A DNA stretch of 10,004 nt from DAIPHL01 sp036771375 (GCA_036771375.1 DAIPHL010000083.1:1-10004), one strand, 5' to 3'; positions 1 through 7,023 are shown, numbered from the stretch's first letter. The notes: generated by a model not told the origin, from the sequence alone. Numbers and translations: made by a program.

Positions 1-428
1 GGTCGGCGGAGAATCCGGGTACCGGACGAACCATCAAGGAGGAGCCGACGAGCCGGATCGACCTCGCCCCCCTCTGCGTCGCCTGCGGCGTGAAGCCGAA
101 GAACGTGCGCATCGCCGATCCCTACGACCTGAAGGCGATGGAGGAGGCCGTTCGAGACGCATATGAATCGAAGGAAGTGTTCGTGATCATCACCGAACAG
201 CCCTGTGCCCTGATCAAAGACGTCCTTCGCAGGAGGGCGAATCTGTACTGCCGGGTGGACCAGGACCTCTGCGTCAGGTGCAGGGCGTGTATGCGAATCG
301 GTTGTCCAGCGATTTCCTTCCGGGAGGGCGCGATCGAGATCGAGCGCTCCATGTGCAACGGCTGCACGCTCTGTGCGCAGGTCTGTCCCAAAAAAGCCAT
401 CTCGCGGGTGGGTGAGTTCAATGACTGA
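1..428 (+). CDS. iorA: Indolepyruvate:ferredoxin oxidoreductase alpha subunit, C-terminal part (5' truncated)
   Basis: Only the last 141 or so codons are present; the frame is open from base 3 and ends at TGA 426-428. IorA is the large, thiamine-diphosphate-containing subunit that, with IorB, oxidatively decarboxylates aryl pyruvates to aryl-acetyl-CoA and reduces ferredoxin in the cytoplasm. The visible part begins in the end of the thiamine-binding domain (a motif reading NPGTGRT, then RIDLAPLC and ADPYDLKAMEEAV). It ends in a ferredoxin-like domain with two [4Fe-4S] motifs: CVRCRACMRIGCP, which has four residues before its last Cys, and a canonical CNGCTLCAQVCP. That order and ending are typical of IorA. 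The iorB start lies inside the last codons (8-nt overlap), so the two are translationally coupled. The wider 2-oxoacid oxidoreductase superfamily is certain; indolepyruvate specificity rests on the family resemblance, the fused ferredoxin domain and the neighbours. Confidence 0.93.
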   Translation, partial: SAENPGTGRTIKEEPTSRIDLAPLCVACGVKPKNVRIADPYDLKAMEEAVRDAYESKEVFVIITEQPCALIKDVLRRRANLYCRVDQDLCVRCRACMRIGCPAISFREGAIEIERSMCNGCTLCAQVCPKKAISRVGEFND

Positions 429-1050
429 CGCGGCGGGAAAAACCAGGAACATCCTGTTGGTGGGAGTCGGCGGGCAGGGGACGATCCTCGCCTCGAAGGT
501 CCTCTCCGAGGGGTTGGTGCGCGCCGGATACGACGTGAAGATGTCCGAAATTCACGGCATGTCGCAGCGTGGCGGGAGCGTGACGACCCATGTGCGCTTC
601 GGAACCAGGGTCTATTCGCCCATTGTAAACGAGGGGGAGGCCGACATCCTGGTCTCCTTCGAAAAGGTGGAGGCCGTCCGGTGGCTCGCGTATCTCAGGC
701 CGGGAGGAATGCTCGTCCTGAACGACTACGAGATACATCCTCTCTCGGTGCTGACCGGAGCGGCGCGGTACCCGGGCGACATCGTCGAGCGACTTCGGGC
801 CGAGGTGCCGAACCTTCTGGTTCTAAACGCCGCGGAGATGGCAACGCGTCTTGGGAACGTCAAGGCGCAGAACATCGTCCTGCTGGGGGCACTCGTGAAG
901 GGAATGAAGCTCGATGGCATCGACTGGAAAAGCGTTCTCGGGGAGCTGATCCCCCCCCGAATGTACGATCTCAACGTCGAGGCGTTCAAAGCCGGATTCG
1001 AACGGGTTCGACAGGAAAATTCCAACGTGATGGATGGTAGAAAGCGATGA
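421..1050 (+). CDS. iorB: Indolepyruvate:ferredoxin oxidoreductase beta subunit
   Basis: This 209-residue protein is the small (gamma-type) subunit of the indolepyruvate oxidoreductase, partner of IorA. Near its N-terminus it has the family glycine motif GVGGQG (residues 15-20). It is followed by the signature HGMSQRGGSV (about 45-54) and THVRFG, which are diagnostic of the 2-oxoacid:ferredoxin oxidoreductase gamma/IorB domain. Length matches the usual 190-210 residues. I chose ATG 421 because it overlaps the iorA stop by 8 nt and the conserved domain starts about ten residues later; the frame is open further upstream, but that would read through the iorA ferredoxin domain. The Shine-Dalgarno is weak (GGTGAG), which fits translational coupling. 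Its TGA (1048-1050) overlaps the ATG of the aminotransferase, so all three genes should be one mRNA. Confidence 0.93.
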   Translation: MTDAAGKTRNILLVGVGGQGTILASKVLSEGLVRAGYDVKMSEIHGMSQRGGSVTTHVRFGTRVYSPIVNEGEADILVSFEKVEAVRWLAYLRPGGMLVLNDYEIHPLSVLTGAARYPGDIVERLRAEVPNLLVLNAAEMATRLGNVKAQNIVLLGALVKGMKLDGIDWKSVLGELIPPRMYDLNVEAFKAGFERVRQENSNVMDGRKR

Positions 1051-2261
1051 TGAACGTGTGGGAGAACTGTTACAGCGACAAGGTCAGAAATTTACGCCCC
1101 TCACCGATCCGTGAGATCCTCAATGTCGTCCGCCAGCCGGGGATGATCTCCTTTGCGGGAGGTATGCCCGCACCGGAGGTCTTTCCGGTCGAGGAGTTCT
1201 TCGTGGACGAAGCGCTTCTCCGAGCGCAGGGGAGCGAGGTCCTCCAGTACGGGACGACGGAAGGAGACCCCAGGCTGCGGGAGTTCGTCGCGAAATGGCA
1301 GGAGAAGCGGCTGGGCCGCGTGGTCGGGCTCGATGAAATGCTGCTGACGACGGGTTCGCAGCAGGTGCTGGATCTGGTCGGGTGGACGCTCATCGACAAG
1401 GGCGATGTCGTGATCGTGGAGGACCCGACGTACCTTTCGGCCCTCTCCGTTTTCGCGAACCACGGAGCCGAGTTCTTCTCCGTCCCGATGGACGGCGAGG
1501 GGATGATGGTGGACAAGCTTCCCGAGGTCGTCGAACGCGTGCGCGCAAGCGGACGGCGGCCGAAGCTGATCTACACGATCGCCAATTTCCAGAACCCGGC
1601 GGGGGCCACGATGGCGCTTTCGCGCCGCGAACGGCTCGCCGAAGTCTCCGCCAGATGCTCTCTGCCCGTCCTGGAGGACGATCCGTACGGTTATGTGCGT
1701 TACGACGGCGAACATCTGCCCTCCGTGTTCGCGTTCGACAAGACGGGGAACGTCATGTACTCCGGTTCCTTCTCGAAGATCCTTTCGCCGGGCACCCGCG
1801 TCGGCTGGGTTTCCGGGGACGCCTGCATCATTCGGCAGCTCGCCATATTCAAACAGTTCACCGATATCTGTTCGAGCCCGATCACCCAGGCGATGGTCTA
1901 CGAGTACTGCAAGAACGGTTATCTCGACTCGCACCTTCCGAAGATCATCGAAAACTACAGGGTGAAGCGGGACGCGATGCAGAAAAGCCTGGAGAAGCAC
2001 CTCGCACCGCTGGGGGTGACCTGGGTGAAGCCCGAAGGAGGGTTCTTCTTCTGGCTCGACTTCGGCGGCGTGGACGCCGATGTGCTGGCGCGCAAGGCGC
2101 TCGAGAAAAAAGTGGCCTTCATCCCCGCCGCTCCCTTCTGCGTGGACAAACGGAGCGCCAAGCGGCACGGCAGGTTGAACTTCACCTACTCCAAGCCGGA
2201 TGTGATCGACGAGGGCATCCTGAGGCTTGCCGGCGGAATCCGGGAGCTGCGGGGGCTGTGA
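1047..2261 (+). CDS. PLP-dependent class I/II aminotransferase (2-aminoadipate/aromatic aminotransferase type)
   Basis: This 404-residue fold-type I PLP enzyme transfers an amino group between an amino acid and a 2-oxo acid. Visible landmarks are FAGGMPAPEVFP near the N-terminus, TTGSQQ (PLP phosphate region, about 101-106), NPAG (N183), DDPYGY (D212 and Y214 would contact PLP), SGSFSKILSPGTRVGW with catalytic K244, and HGRLNF (R376, substrate carboxylate). The pattern matches the LysN/2-aminoadipate transaminase and MocR-like aminotransferase branch, without a DNA-binding domain. It overlaps iorB by ATGA, so it is co-transcribed with the oxidoreductase. I infer that it supplies the enzyme with aryl pyruvates from Trp, Phe or Tyr; the sequence does not prove substrate preference. 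Two consecutive ATGs (1047 and 1050) are possible starts; 1047 is used because it gives the coupled overlap. Confidence 0.92.
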   Translation: MMNVWENCYSDKVRNLRPSPIREILNVVRQPGMISFAGGMPAPEVFPVEEFFVDEALLRAQGSEVLQYGTTEGDPRLREFVAKWQEKRLGRVVGLDEMLLTTGSQQVLDLVGWTLIDKGDVVIVEDPTYLSALSVFANHGAEFFSVPMDGEGMMVDKLPEVVERVRASGRRPKLIYTIANFQNPAGATMALSRRERLAEVSARCSLPVLEDDPYGYVRYDGEHLPSVFAFDKTGNVMYSGSFSKILSPGTRVGWVSGDACIIRQLAIFKQFTDICSSPITQAMVYEYCKNGYLDSHLPKIIENYRVKRDAMQKSLEKHLAPLGVTWVKPEGGFFFWLDFGGVDADVLARKALEKKVAFIPAAPFCVDKRSAKRHGRLNFTYSKPDVIDEGILRLAGGIRELRGL

Positions 2262-2283
2262 AGAAGAATTTTCCCGGCTTTTT
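2240..2283 (+). terminator. Weak candidate terminator at the end of the ior-aminotransferase operon
   Basis: CCGGGA (2240-2245) and TCCCGG (2272-2277) are a perfect 6-bp inverted repeat, followed by C and TTTTT (2279-2283). The loop is long (26 nt), and the left arm is inside the aminotransferase gene, so this is only a possible terminator. No better candidate is seen before the next promoter. Confidence 0.28.
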
Positions 2284-2294
2284 ATCCGCCTCTA

Positions 2295-2323
2295 TTGACC
2301 GCCGTATTCGAAAGGATTAGACT
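2295..2323 (+). promoter_or_regulatory. Predicted sigma-70 type promoter for the corA leader
   Basis: TTGACC (2295-2300, 5 of 6 to consensus), then a 17-nt spacer, then TAGACT (2318-2323, 4 of 6). It lies 34 nt after the aminotransferase stop and is the only good promoter in the gap before corA. The predicted start near 2330 leaves a leader of about 220 nt. Confidence 0.5.
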
Positions 2324-2329
2324 GTTGTC

Positions 2330-2551
2330 CGAGGTTGAAAGCGCGAATCGCGGGAAGGGGACCTGAGATGGACAATAACGCGCCTGATCCTGTCAGTAGC
2401 GATCCAGCGAGGAGTTTTTTTTCGGGGTCTTGGGCCTGAGCACGACTTGAAAGACTTGTCGTCCCTCGTGCCTGAAAGACCGGCACGGGGGATTTTTTGA
2501 TTTTTCGATAATCCCCTCGCATCGAAGGACGATACGAGAGGAGTGGTTTTT
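2330..2551 (+). promoter_or_regulatory. Long 5' leader of corA with terminator and competing hairpin
   Basis: The 290-nt gap between the aminotransferase and corA holds no gene I can support. Seen in it are small inverted repeats (for example CGCG-AAT-CGCG near 2345-2355), a run of eight T at about 2416-2423 without a convincing stem, and a direct repeat of GACTTG near 2445-2460. A strong intrinsic terminator follows (2463-2498). Downstream, GGGGATT (2488-2494) can pair with AATCCCC (2510-2516), which would use the terminator's 3' arm and part of its T-run, so the two hairpins exclude each other. I looked for M-box (ykoK) conserved blocks and did not find them. Confidence 0.4.
2463..2498 (+). 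terminator. Intrinsic terminator in the corA leader
   Basis: CCCTCGTGCC (2463-2472) pairs with GGCACGGGGG (2482-2491) over 10 bp with one G-U, with a 9-nt loop, followed by A and TTTTTT (2493-2498). It lies 53 nt upstream of the corA start and downstream of the only visible corA promoter. It may therefore end upstream transcription, act as an attenuator for corA, or both. Confidence 0.75.
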
Positions 2552-3517
2552 TTGCTCAACGCAAGCGCGACTTGTTCCGACGGCCTCAGGGAAATCGATC
2601 TCCAGGAGGCGCAATTCGTCGAGCCGGGGGCCTGGTTCAATCTCGTCAAGCCCACCGCCCACGAATTGCGGGTCGTCTCGGAGATCACGAATTCCCCGAT
2701 GGATCTGCTCCGGGCGGCGCTCGACCAGGAGGAGTCCTCGCGCATCGAGGTCGAGGAGGATCACATCCTGATCCTTACCAACATACCGAAGAGCGAGCCC
2801 GACAGCATGTTCGGGTACGATACCATCCCCCTTGGAATCATCCTGTCGGAGAACTATATCACGACCGTCTGCCTCGAGGAAAACGAGGTCATTCTGGATT
2901 TCGACAGCCTTCATCATCATTTCTTCGACACCAGGAAGAGAACCCGCTTCCTCTTTCAGATCCTCTACAAGACGGCCATGCTCTATCTCAAGGATCTCCG
3001 TCTGATGAACAGGCGGACGGACGAGATCGAACAGGACCTCAGAAAATCCATGAAGAACAAGGAGCTCTTTCTTTTGCTCGATCTGCAGAAGGCCCTCACC
3101 TATTTTTCCGTGGCCCTTCGCTCGAATCGGTCGGTGATCGAGCGCCTCCTACGGCTTTTCGTGAATCCCAACGTCAACCACATCATCAAACTCCGCGAGG
3201 AGGACGAGGAGCTGCTCGAAGACGTCCGCATAGAGTACGACCAGGCGATCGAGATGGTCCAGATGCACGGGGACGTCCTTGCGAGCATGATGGACGCCTT
3301 CGCCTCCGTCATCTCGAACAACCTGAACATCGTCATGAAGTTCCTCGCGTCAGTGACCATCGTGATGGCGATCCCGACGATGATCGCGAGCTTCTTCGGG
3401 ATGAACGTCCCCATCCCCTGGCAGGAAAATTCCGCCGGCTTCGCGTACACCATGATCGCCTCGGCGATCGTCACCGTCGTCGCGACGTTTCTGCTCTGGA
3501 AGAAGAGAATGTTCTAA
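2552..3517 (+). CDS. corA: CorA family divalent cation (Mg2+/Co2+) channel
   Basis: This 321-residue protein belongs to the CorA pentameric inner-membrane channels, which take up Mg2+ and often Co2+ or Ni2+. The large N-terminal cytoplasmic domain is rich in acidic and helical segments, as in the family's funnel and willow helices. The C-terminus has two membrane helices (about 265-282 and 296-316) with the signature GMN at residues 283-285, in FFGMNVPIPWQ, and a short Lys/Arg-rich tail (KKRMF). The GMNVP form lacks the acidic loop residues of the best studied members. I chose TTG 2552 because GAGAGGAG ends 8 nt before it; GTG 2543 in the same frame overlaps that ribosome site. Expression probably depends on passing the terminator at 2463-2498. 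The MBL gene follows 19 nt later, likely in the same transcript. Confidence 0.93.
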   Translation: MLNASATCSDGLREIDLQEAQFVEPGAWFNLVKPTAHELRVVSEITNSPMDLLRAALDQEESSRIEVEEDHILILTNIPKSEPDSMFGYDTIPLGIILSENYITTVCLEENEVILDFDSLHHHFFDTRKRTRFLFQILYKTAMLYLKDLRLMNRRTDEIEQDLRKSMKNKELFLLLDLQKALTYFSVALRSNRSVIERLLRLFVNPNVNHIIKLREEDEELLEDVRIEYDQAIEMVQMHGDVLASMMDAFASVISNNLNIVMKFLASVTIVMAIPTMIASFFGMNVPIPWQENSAGFAYTMIASAIVTVVATFLLWKKRMF

Positions 3518-3536
3518 AAAGGGGTGTCCTTTCGGC

Positions 3537-4233
3537 GTGTCGAGGGGCATCGAACGGGGCGAATCCGTCGTTCATCGGATCCGGATGGGCTTCGTCAACG
3601 TCTGGCTCGTGGAGCGCGCGGAAAGGTGGCTCGTCGTCGATACCGGACGGCCCGGCAGCGTGAAGCGCCTTCTCGCCGGCGTCGAACGAACCGGCTGCTT
3701 TTTGCGCGACATCGCGCTGATCGTGTTGAGCCACGCGCACTTCGATCACGTCGGCGGGGCGGCCGAGCTCCGGAGGCGCTCCGGTGCGCCCGTCGCGATT
3801 CACAGGTTGGAAGCCCCCCTCCTTCGGGAGGGCGCTTTTTCTCTCTCCCCGGGGCTCAACGCGCTGGGACGCGCCAAGGTGTTCATCGCGAAGCGCTTCG
3901 TTTCGCGATGCCGGTTCGAATTTACCCCCGTCGAGCCCGATGTCCTCGTCGACGACGAGATGCGGCTCGATTCCTACGGCTTTGACGCGACCGTGATCCA
4001 TTCGCCCGGGCACTCGCCCGGTTCCGTGAGCGTGTTCACCGACGGGGGAGATCTCTTCGCAGGCGACCTCGCGATCACCCAACCCCTTCCCGGAAGGTGG
4101 CGTCACATGCCGATCTACGGCACGTCGATCCGCGACATCGCCGCCTCGTGGCGGATGCTCGCGGACAGGGGCGCAAAACGCGTCTATCCCTCGCACGGCG
4201 GGGACTTCCATGTCGGAACTCACGAAAGAATGA
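3537..4233 (+). CDS. MBL-fold metallo-hydrolase, apparently frameshifted at its extreme 3' end
   Basis: This is a metallo-beta-lactamase fold hydrolase of the glyoxalase II-like/YflN-like group. It shows the complete metal-binding set: HAHFDH (H66, H68, D70, H71), HSPGHSPGS (H159), GDLA (D177) and YPSHGG (H220). These would bind two metal ions, usually Zn; the substrate cannot be predicted. GTG 3537 follows AAGGGGTG at a 10-nt gap, and the gene lies 19 nt after corA. The reading frame is intact through residue 226 but has no stop there: it stays open far into the antisense of the next, oppositely transcribed genes. The +1 frame ends with TGA 4231-4233, giving a product of about 232 residues, normal for the family. 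A 1-nt insertion in the G run at 4200-4203 or the GG at 4215-4216 would explain this. The fold is certain; the true C-terminus is not. Confidence 0.8.
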
Positions 4234-4302
4234 GAGGCGAACAGGGCCAAAATCGCGGTCCTACGTTTTCGCCCCTCTTTCGAACCTGTGGCGTCAAACG
4301 GG

Positions 4303-4354
4303 GAGGAAACGAAAGGCCGACGCCGAACGTCTCCTGCGCGCGTCCTCTTTTTTT
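4303..4354 (+). terminator. Weak candidate terminator for the corA-MBL transcript
   Basis: GAGGA (4303-4307) can pair with TCCTC (4343-4347), followed by seven T (4348-4354). The loop is long, with a small internal GACG/CGTC stem (4319-4332). A second repeat, GGCGTC/GACGCC (4290-4295 and 4319-4324), competes with it. This gap of about 120 nt between convergent genes contains no gene. Confidence 0.25.
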
Positions 4355-5759
4355 ACTTTTTGCCTTTTTTCGCCCTCACGTACTCGTCGATCGCGACGGC
4401 GGCGTCCTTGCCGGCTCCCATGGCGAGGATGACGGTCGCAGCGCCGGTCACGATGTCCCCGCCCGCGAAGACGCCGGGGACGGAGGTGGCGCCGGTCTTT
4501 TCTTCGGCGTCGATGTACCCCCATTTATTCAGTTTCAGCTCGGGGAACGTGGAGAGAAGCACCTTGTTGGCGCCCTGCCCGATCGCTTCGATGGCGGTGT
4601 CGGCCTCGATGAAGAACTCGCTGCCGGGGATCGGGACCGGACGTCTGCGGCCGGAGGCGTCCGGCTCGCCGAGCTCCATTTTGATGCAGGTGACGCCCTT
4701 GAGCTTGCCCGTCCCGTCGTTCACGTATTCGGTGGGGTTGGTCAGCCAGTGGAAGACGATCTCCTCCTCGACCGCGTGGTGGTACTCCTCGATACGGGCC
4801 GGAAGCTCCTTGAGCGATCTGCGGTAGACCACGGTGACGCTGTCGGCTCCGAGCCTCTTGGCGGAGCGGGCGGCATCCATGGCGACGTTGCCCCCGCCGA
4901 TGACGACCACCTTCTTGGAGGATTTGGTCGGCGTGTCGTATTTGGGGAACTCGTAGGCGTGCATCAGGTTGATGCGCGTCAGGTATTCGCTGGCGGAATA
5001 GACGCCGTTCAGCGTGGTTCCGGGAATGCCCTGAAAGTTGGGGGCGCCCGCCCCGACGCCGATGAAGCAGGCGTCGAACTCCTCCATGATTTCCTGCATG
5101 GTGATCGTCTTCCCGATCACCACGTTTGCCTCGAATTGAACGCCCAGGCACGTGATGGCCTCGATCTCTTTTTCCACGATGGTCTTCGGAAGCCTGAACT
5201 CGGGGATCCCGTACATGAGGACCCCCCCGGGCGCGTGCAGCGCCTCGTACATGGTCACCTCGTAGCCCATCTTCGCGAGATCTCCCGCGGCGGTGAGGCT
5301 CGCCGGGCCCGCGCCGACGACGGCGACCTTGCCGATCTTTTCCGCAGGGACCTCGCACTGCAACATCGTCGTCTGCGCGTAGTTCCAGTCGGCGACGAGC
5401 CGTTCGAGCTTGCCGATCGCGACCGGCTCGAAGTCCTTCGCGCGGCCCAGACGGCAGACGCCTTCGCACTGTGTCTCCTGGGGACAGACGCGACCGCAGA
5501 CGGCCGGCAGGTTCGTGTATTTCGACATGATGGAAACGGCCCTGGGCATGTCTCCTTCCTTCACGGCGAGGATGAAGCCCGGTATGTCGATGGCCACGGG
5601 GCAACCGGGTACGCAGGGGGCGTCCTTACACTGGAGGCAACGGGAGGCTTCTTTCCGTCCCTCCTCGAGGGTGTAGCCGAGGCAGACCTCTTTGAAGTTT
5701 CTGATGCGCTCCTGCGGAGATTGCTCGGATATGGGCGTTTTGTTCTTGCTTACAGCCAT
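4353..5759 (-). CDS. nfnB: NfnB-like large subunit, NADH-dependent reduced ferredoxin:NADP+ oxidoreductase (GltD/SudA family)
   Basis: This 468-residue flavoprotein resembles the glutamate synthase small subunit and is often labelled gltA or sudA in anaerobes. The N-terminal Fe-S domain has CLQCKDAPCVPGC (C41, C44, C49, C53) and CGRVCPQETQCEGVC (C88, C92, C98, C102). An FAD-binding GAGPAS (149-154) follows, then a second dinucleotide motif VIGGGNVAMDAARSAKRLGA (about residue 290) for NAD(P)H, and a C-terminal FAD motif GVFAGGD with GAATVILAMGAGKDAA. With the NfnA-like protein just upstream it would form an electron-bifurcating complex coupling ferredoxin, NADH and NADP+. Its ATG overlaps the nfnA stop by 10 nt, and AGGTGA precedes it. 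There is no glutamate synthase large subunit here, and the NfnA partner argues for Nfn over glutamate synthase. A sulfide dehydrogenase activity (SudAB) is the alternative name for the same family. Confidence 0.9.
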   Translation of the reverse strand: MAVSKNKTPISEQSPQERIRNFKEVCLGYTLEEGRKEASRCLQCKDAPCVPGCPVAIDIPGFILAVKEGDMPRAVSIMSKYTNLPAVCGRVCPQETQCEGVCRLGRAKDFEPVAIGKLERLVADWNYAQTTMLQCEVPAEKIGKVAVVGAGPASLTAAGDLAKMGYEVTMYEALHAPGGVLMYGIPEFRLPKTIVEKEIEAITCLGVQFEANVVIGKTITMQEIMEEFDACFIGVGAGAPNFQGIPGTTLNGVYSASEYLTRINLMHAYEFPKYDTPTKSSKKVVVIGGGNVAMDAARSAKRLGADSVTVVYRRSLKELPARIEEYHHAVEEEIVFHWLTNPTEYVNDGTGKLKGVTCIKMELGEPDASGRRRPVPIPGSEFFIEADTAIEAIGQGANKVLLSTFPELKLNKWGYIDAEEKTGATSVPGVFAGGDIVTGAATVILAMGAGKDAAVAIDEYVRAKKGKK

Positions 5760-6595
5760 GAGAGGTCACCTGCTTCCGCTTCGAATTTGTCCATCGAGAT
5801 TTTTTCCTCGTCCTTGTACTGTTTCATGCGTCCAAGAAATTCGTCCCAGTTGATCTTGGTGCCGTCGAACTCCGGTCCGTCGACGCAGCCGAACTTGATC
5901 TTTCCGTCCACGGTGAGGCGGCAGCAGCCGCACATCCCCGTGCCGTCCACCATCAGCGGGTTCATCGAGACCCAGATGGGGATCCCCAGCCGTTCGGCCG
6001 TGAGCGCACAGAACTTCATCATGATCGTCGGCCCGATCGCCCAGCAGTGGTCGATCTTTTCGCCGCGGTCCACCAGCATCTTCATCGCATCGGTGACGAG
6101 TCCCTTGATGCCCTCCGATCCGTCGTCGGTCGTGACGATCAGCTCGTCAGAGTATTTTCCGCACTCCTCCTTCATGATGACAAGGTCCGATGTACGGCCG
6201 CCGAGAACGGTGATCACCTTGTTGCCCGCCTCCTTGAGCGCGCGAAGGATCGGAAAGAGCGCCGCGATGCCGACGCCGCCGCCGACCATCATGACGGTGC
6301 CGAGTCGCTCTATTTCGCTCGGCGTGCCAAGAGGCCCGGAGATGTCGAGAATGGCGTCTCCCGGCTTCATCGTGGCCATGTGAGCGGTGGTCTTTCCCAC
6401 GACCTGGAAGATGATTCGAATGGTCCCCTTGTCTTTGTTGAAGTCCGCGATGGTGAGGGGAATCCGTTCTCCGAATTCATTCGCGCGAAGGACGACGAAC
6501 TGGCCCGGCCTCACCCTCTTCGCGATTCGAGGAGCCTCAACCCAGAAATCGTATTCCTTCGGAGCGATTCGTTCCTTGGACAAGATTTTGAACAT
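5750..6595 (-). CDS. nfnA: NfnA-like small subunit, ferredoxin-NADP+ reductase alpha (SudB family)
   Basis: This 281-residue subunit has a ferredoxin-reductase fold. It carries an FAD-binding region RPGQFVVLRANEFGERIPLTI (roughly 29-49), a nucleotide-binding segment VMMVGGGVGIAALFPI (about 101-116), and a C-terminal [2Fe-2S] loop, DGTGMCGCC (C222, C224, C225) with C237 in KFGCVDGPEFDG. This is the usual NfnA/SudB layout and length. In characterised NfnA I recall the cluster being held by three Cys and one Asp, and an Asp (D217) is present near the first Cys. I chose the ATG at 6595 because GGGAGG lies 7 nt upstream and the conserved domain starts at once; an in-frame upstream ATG would add 20 unconserved residues. 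The gene is first in the nfnAB operon and overlaps nfnB by ATGGCTGTAA. Confidence 0.9.
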   Translation of the reverse strand: MFKILSKERIAPKEYDFWVEAPRIAKRVRPGQFVVLRANEFGERIPLTIADFNKDKGTIRIIFQVVGKTTAHMATMKPGDAILDISGPLGTPSEIERLGTVMMVGGGVGIAALFPILRALKEAGNKVITVLGGRTSDLVIMKEECGKYSDELIVTTDDGSEGIKGLVTDAMKMLVDRGEKIDHCWAIGPTIMMKFCALTAERLGIPIWVSMNPLMVDGTGMCGCCRLTVDGKIKFGCVDGPEFDGTKINWDEFLGRMKQYKDEEKISMDKFEAEAGDLSWL

Positions 6596-6660
6596 GTTTC
6601 GGCCTCCCATATCATTTTGTTGATGTTTTTCGTCTTTTTCCCCACTGATGAGCACACGTC

Positions 6661-6689
6661 ATTATACACGCAAGCTCAACGTTTATCTA
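6661..6689 (-). promoter_or_regulatory. Predicted sigma-70 type promoter for nfnAB
   Basis: On the minus strand, TAGATA (6684-6689, 4 of 6) is followed by a 17-nt spacer and a perfect TATAAT (6661-6666). The predicted start near 6654 gives a 5' UTR of about 60 nt before nfnA. Confidence 0.6.
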
Positions 6690-6797
6690 CAATAATCTGG
6701 AAAAGGACGATCATTTTCGTAAAAAGCATGGTACGATGGGAAACAAACGAAGTCGGAGCAAAGACGCATTTCGGTCCCGACGGAAGAAGGGTTTGAT

Positions 6798-6893
6798 TGG
6801 CGGAGACGCGTGGGAATCGAACCCACCCGGGACGGTTTCCCGCCCCACAACGGATTTGAAGTCCGTGGCCGCCACCAGACGACATTCGCCTCC
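6798..6893 (-). tRNA. selC: tRNA-Sec (anticodon UCA), selenocysteine tRNA
   Basis: On the minus strand this 96-nt RNA folds as a bacterial selenocysteine tRNA. It has an 8-position acceptor stem starting GGAGGCGA (7 pairs plus an A-G mismatch at the eighth). The 6-bp D stem is GTCGTC/GGCGGC, and the anticodon loop is CTTCAAA, with TCA at 6857-6859, between ACGGA and TCCGT. A long 7-bp variable arm (GGGGCGG/CCGTCCC with a GAAA loop) is followed by a T arm GTGGG-TTCGATT-CCCAC. The discriminator G and an encoded CCA close it. The long D stem, long variable arm, 13-bp acceptor-T stack and UCA anticodon distinguish it from tRNA-Ser or a suppressor. It implies that the genome decodes some UGA codons as selenocysteine with SelA/SelB, although no selenoprotein is seen in this window. 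Confidence 0.96.
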
Positions 6894-6940
6894 GTGAAGC
6901 TCTGCAAACGCCGATTTTCTGCGCGATCAAGCGCTCCTGC

Positions 6941-6969
6941 ATTGTACCGTCCACCGTCGTCAAAGTCAA
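6941..6969 (-). promoter_or_regulatory. Predicted promoter of selC
   Basis: On the minus strand, TTGACT (6964-6969), a 17-nt spacer and TACAAT (6941-6946) form a strong promoter (5 of 6 in both boxes). The expected start near 6934 leaves a 5' extension of about 40 nt, to be removed by RNase P. Confidence 0.65.
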
Positions 6970-7023
6970 TGAGGCTGTTTGTGTCCCGAAAACCGCGCCC
7001 GGCGACGTCGGCGATCCCTGGAA

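Noticed and set aside
1101..2168. Minus-strand open frame of 355 codons opposite the aminotransferase
   Set aside because: It is antisense to a gene with every PLP-enzyme landmark, and it shows no recognisable motif.
2330..2460. M-box (ykoK) Mg2+ riboswitch upstream of corA
   Set aside because: The conserved M-box blocks could not be found by eye; only generic hairpins and the terminator are supported.
4234..6383. Very long plus-strand open frame continuing from the MBL gene (948 codons in all)
   Set aside because: Beyond about 4233 it is the antisense of nfnB and nfnA, whose Fe-S and nucleotide-binding motifs are clear. The translated antisense has no domain and is low in complexity. It is open because GC-rich genes rarely give stops in that antisense frame.
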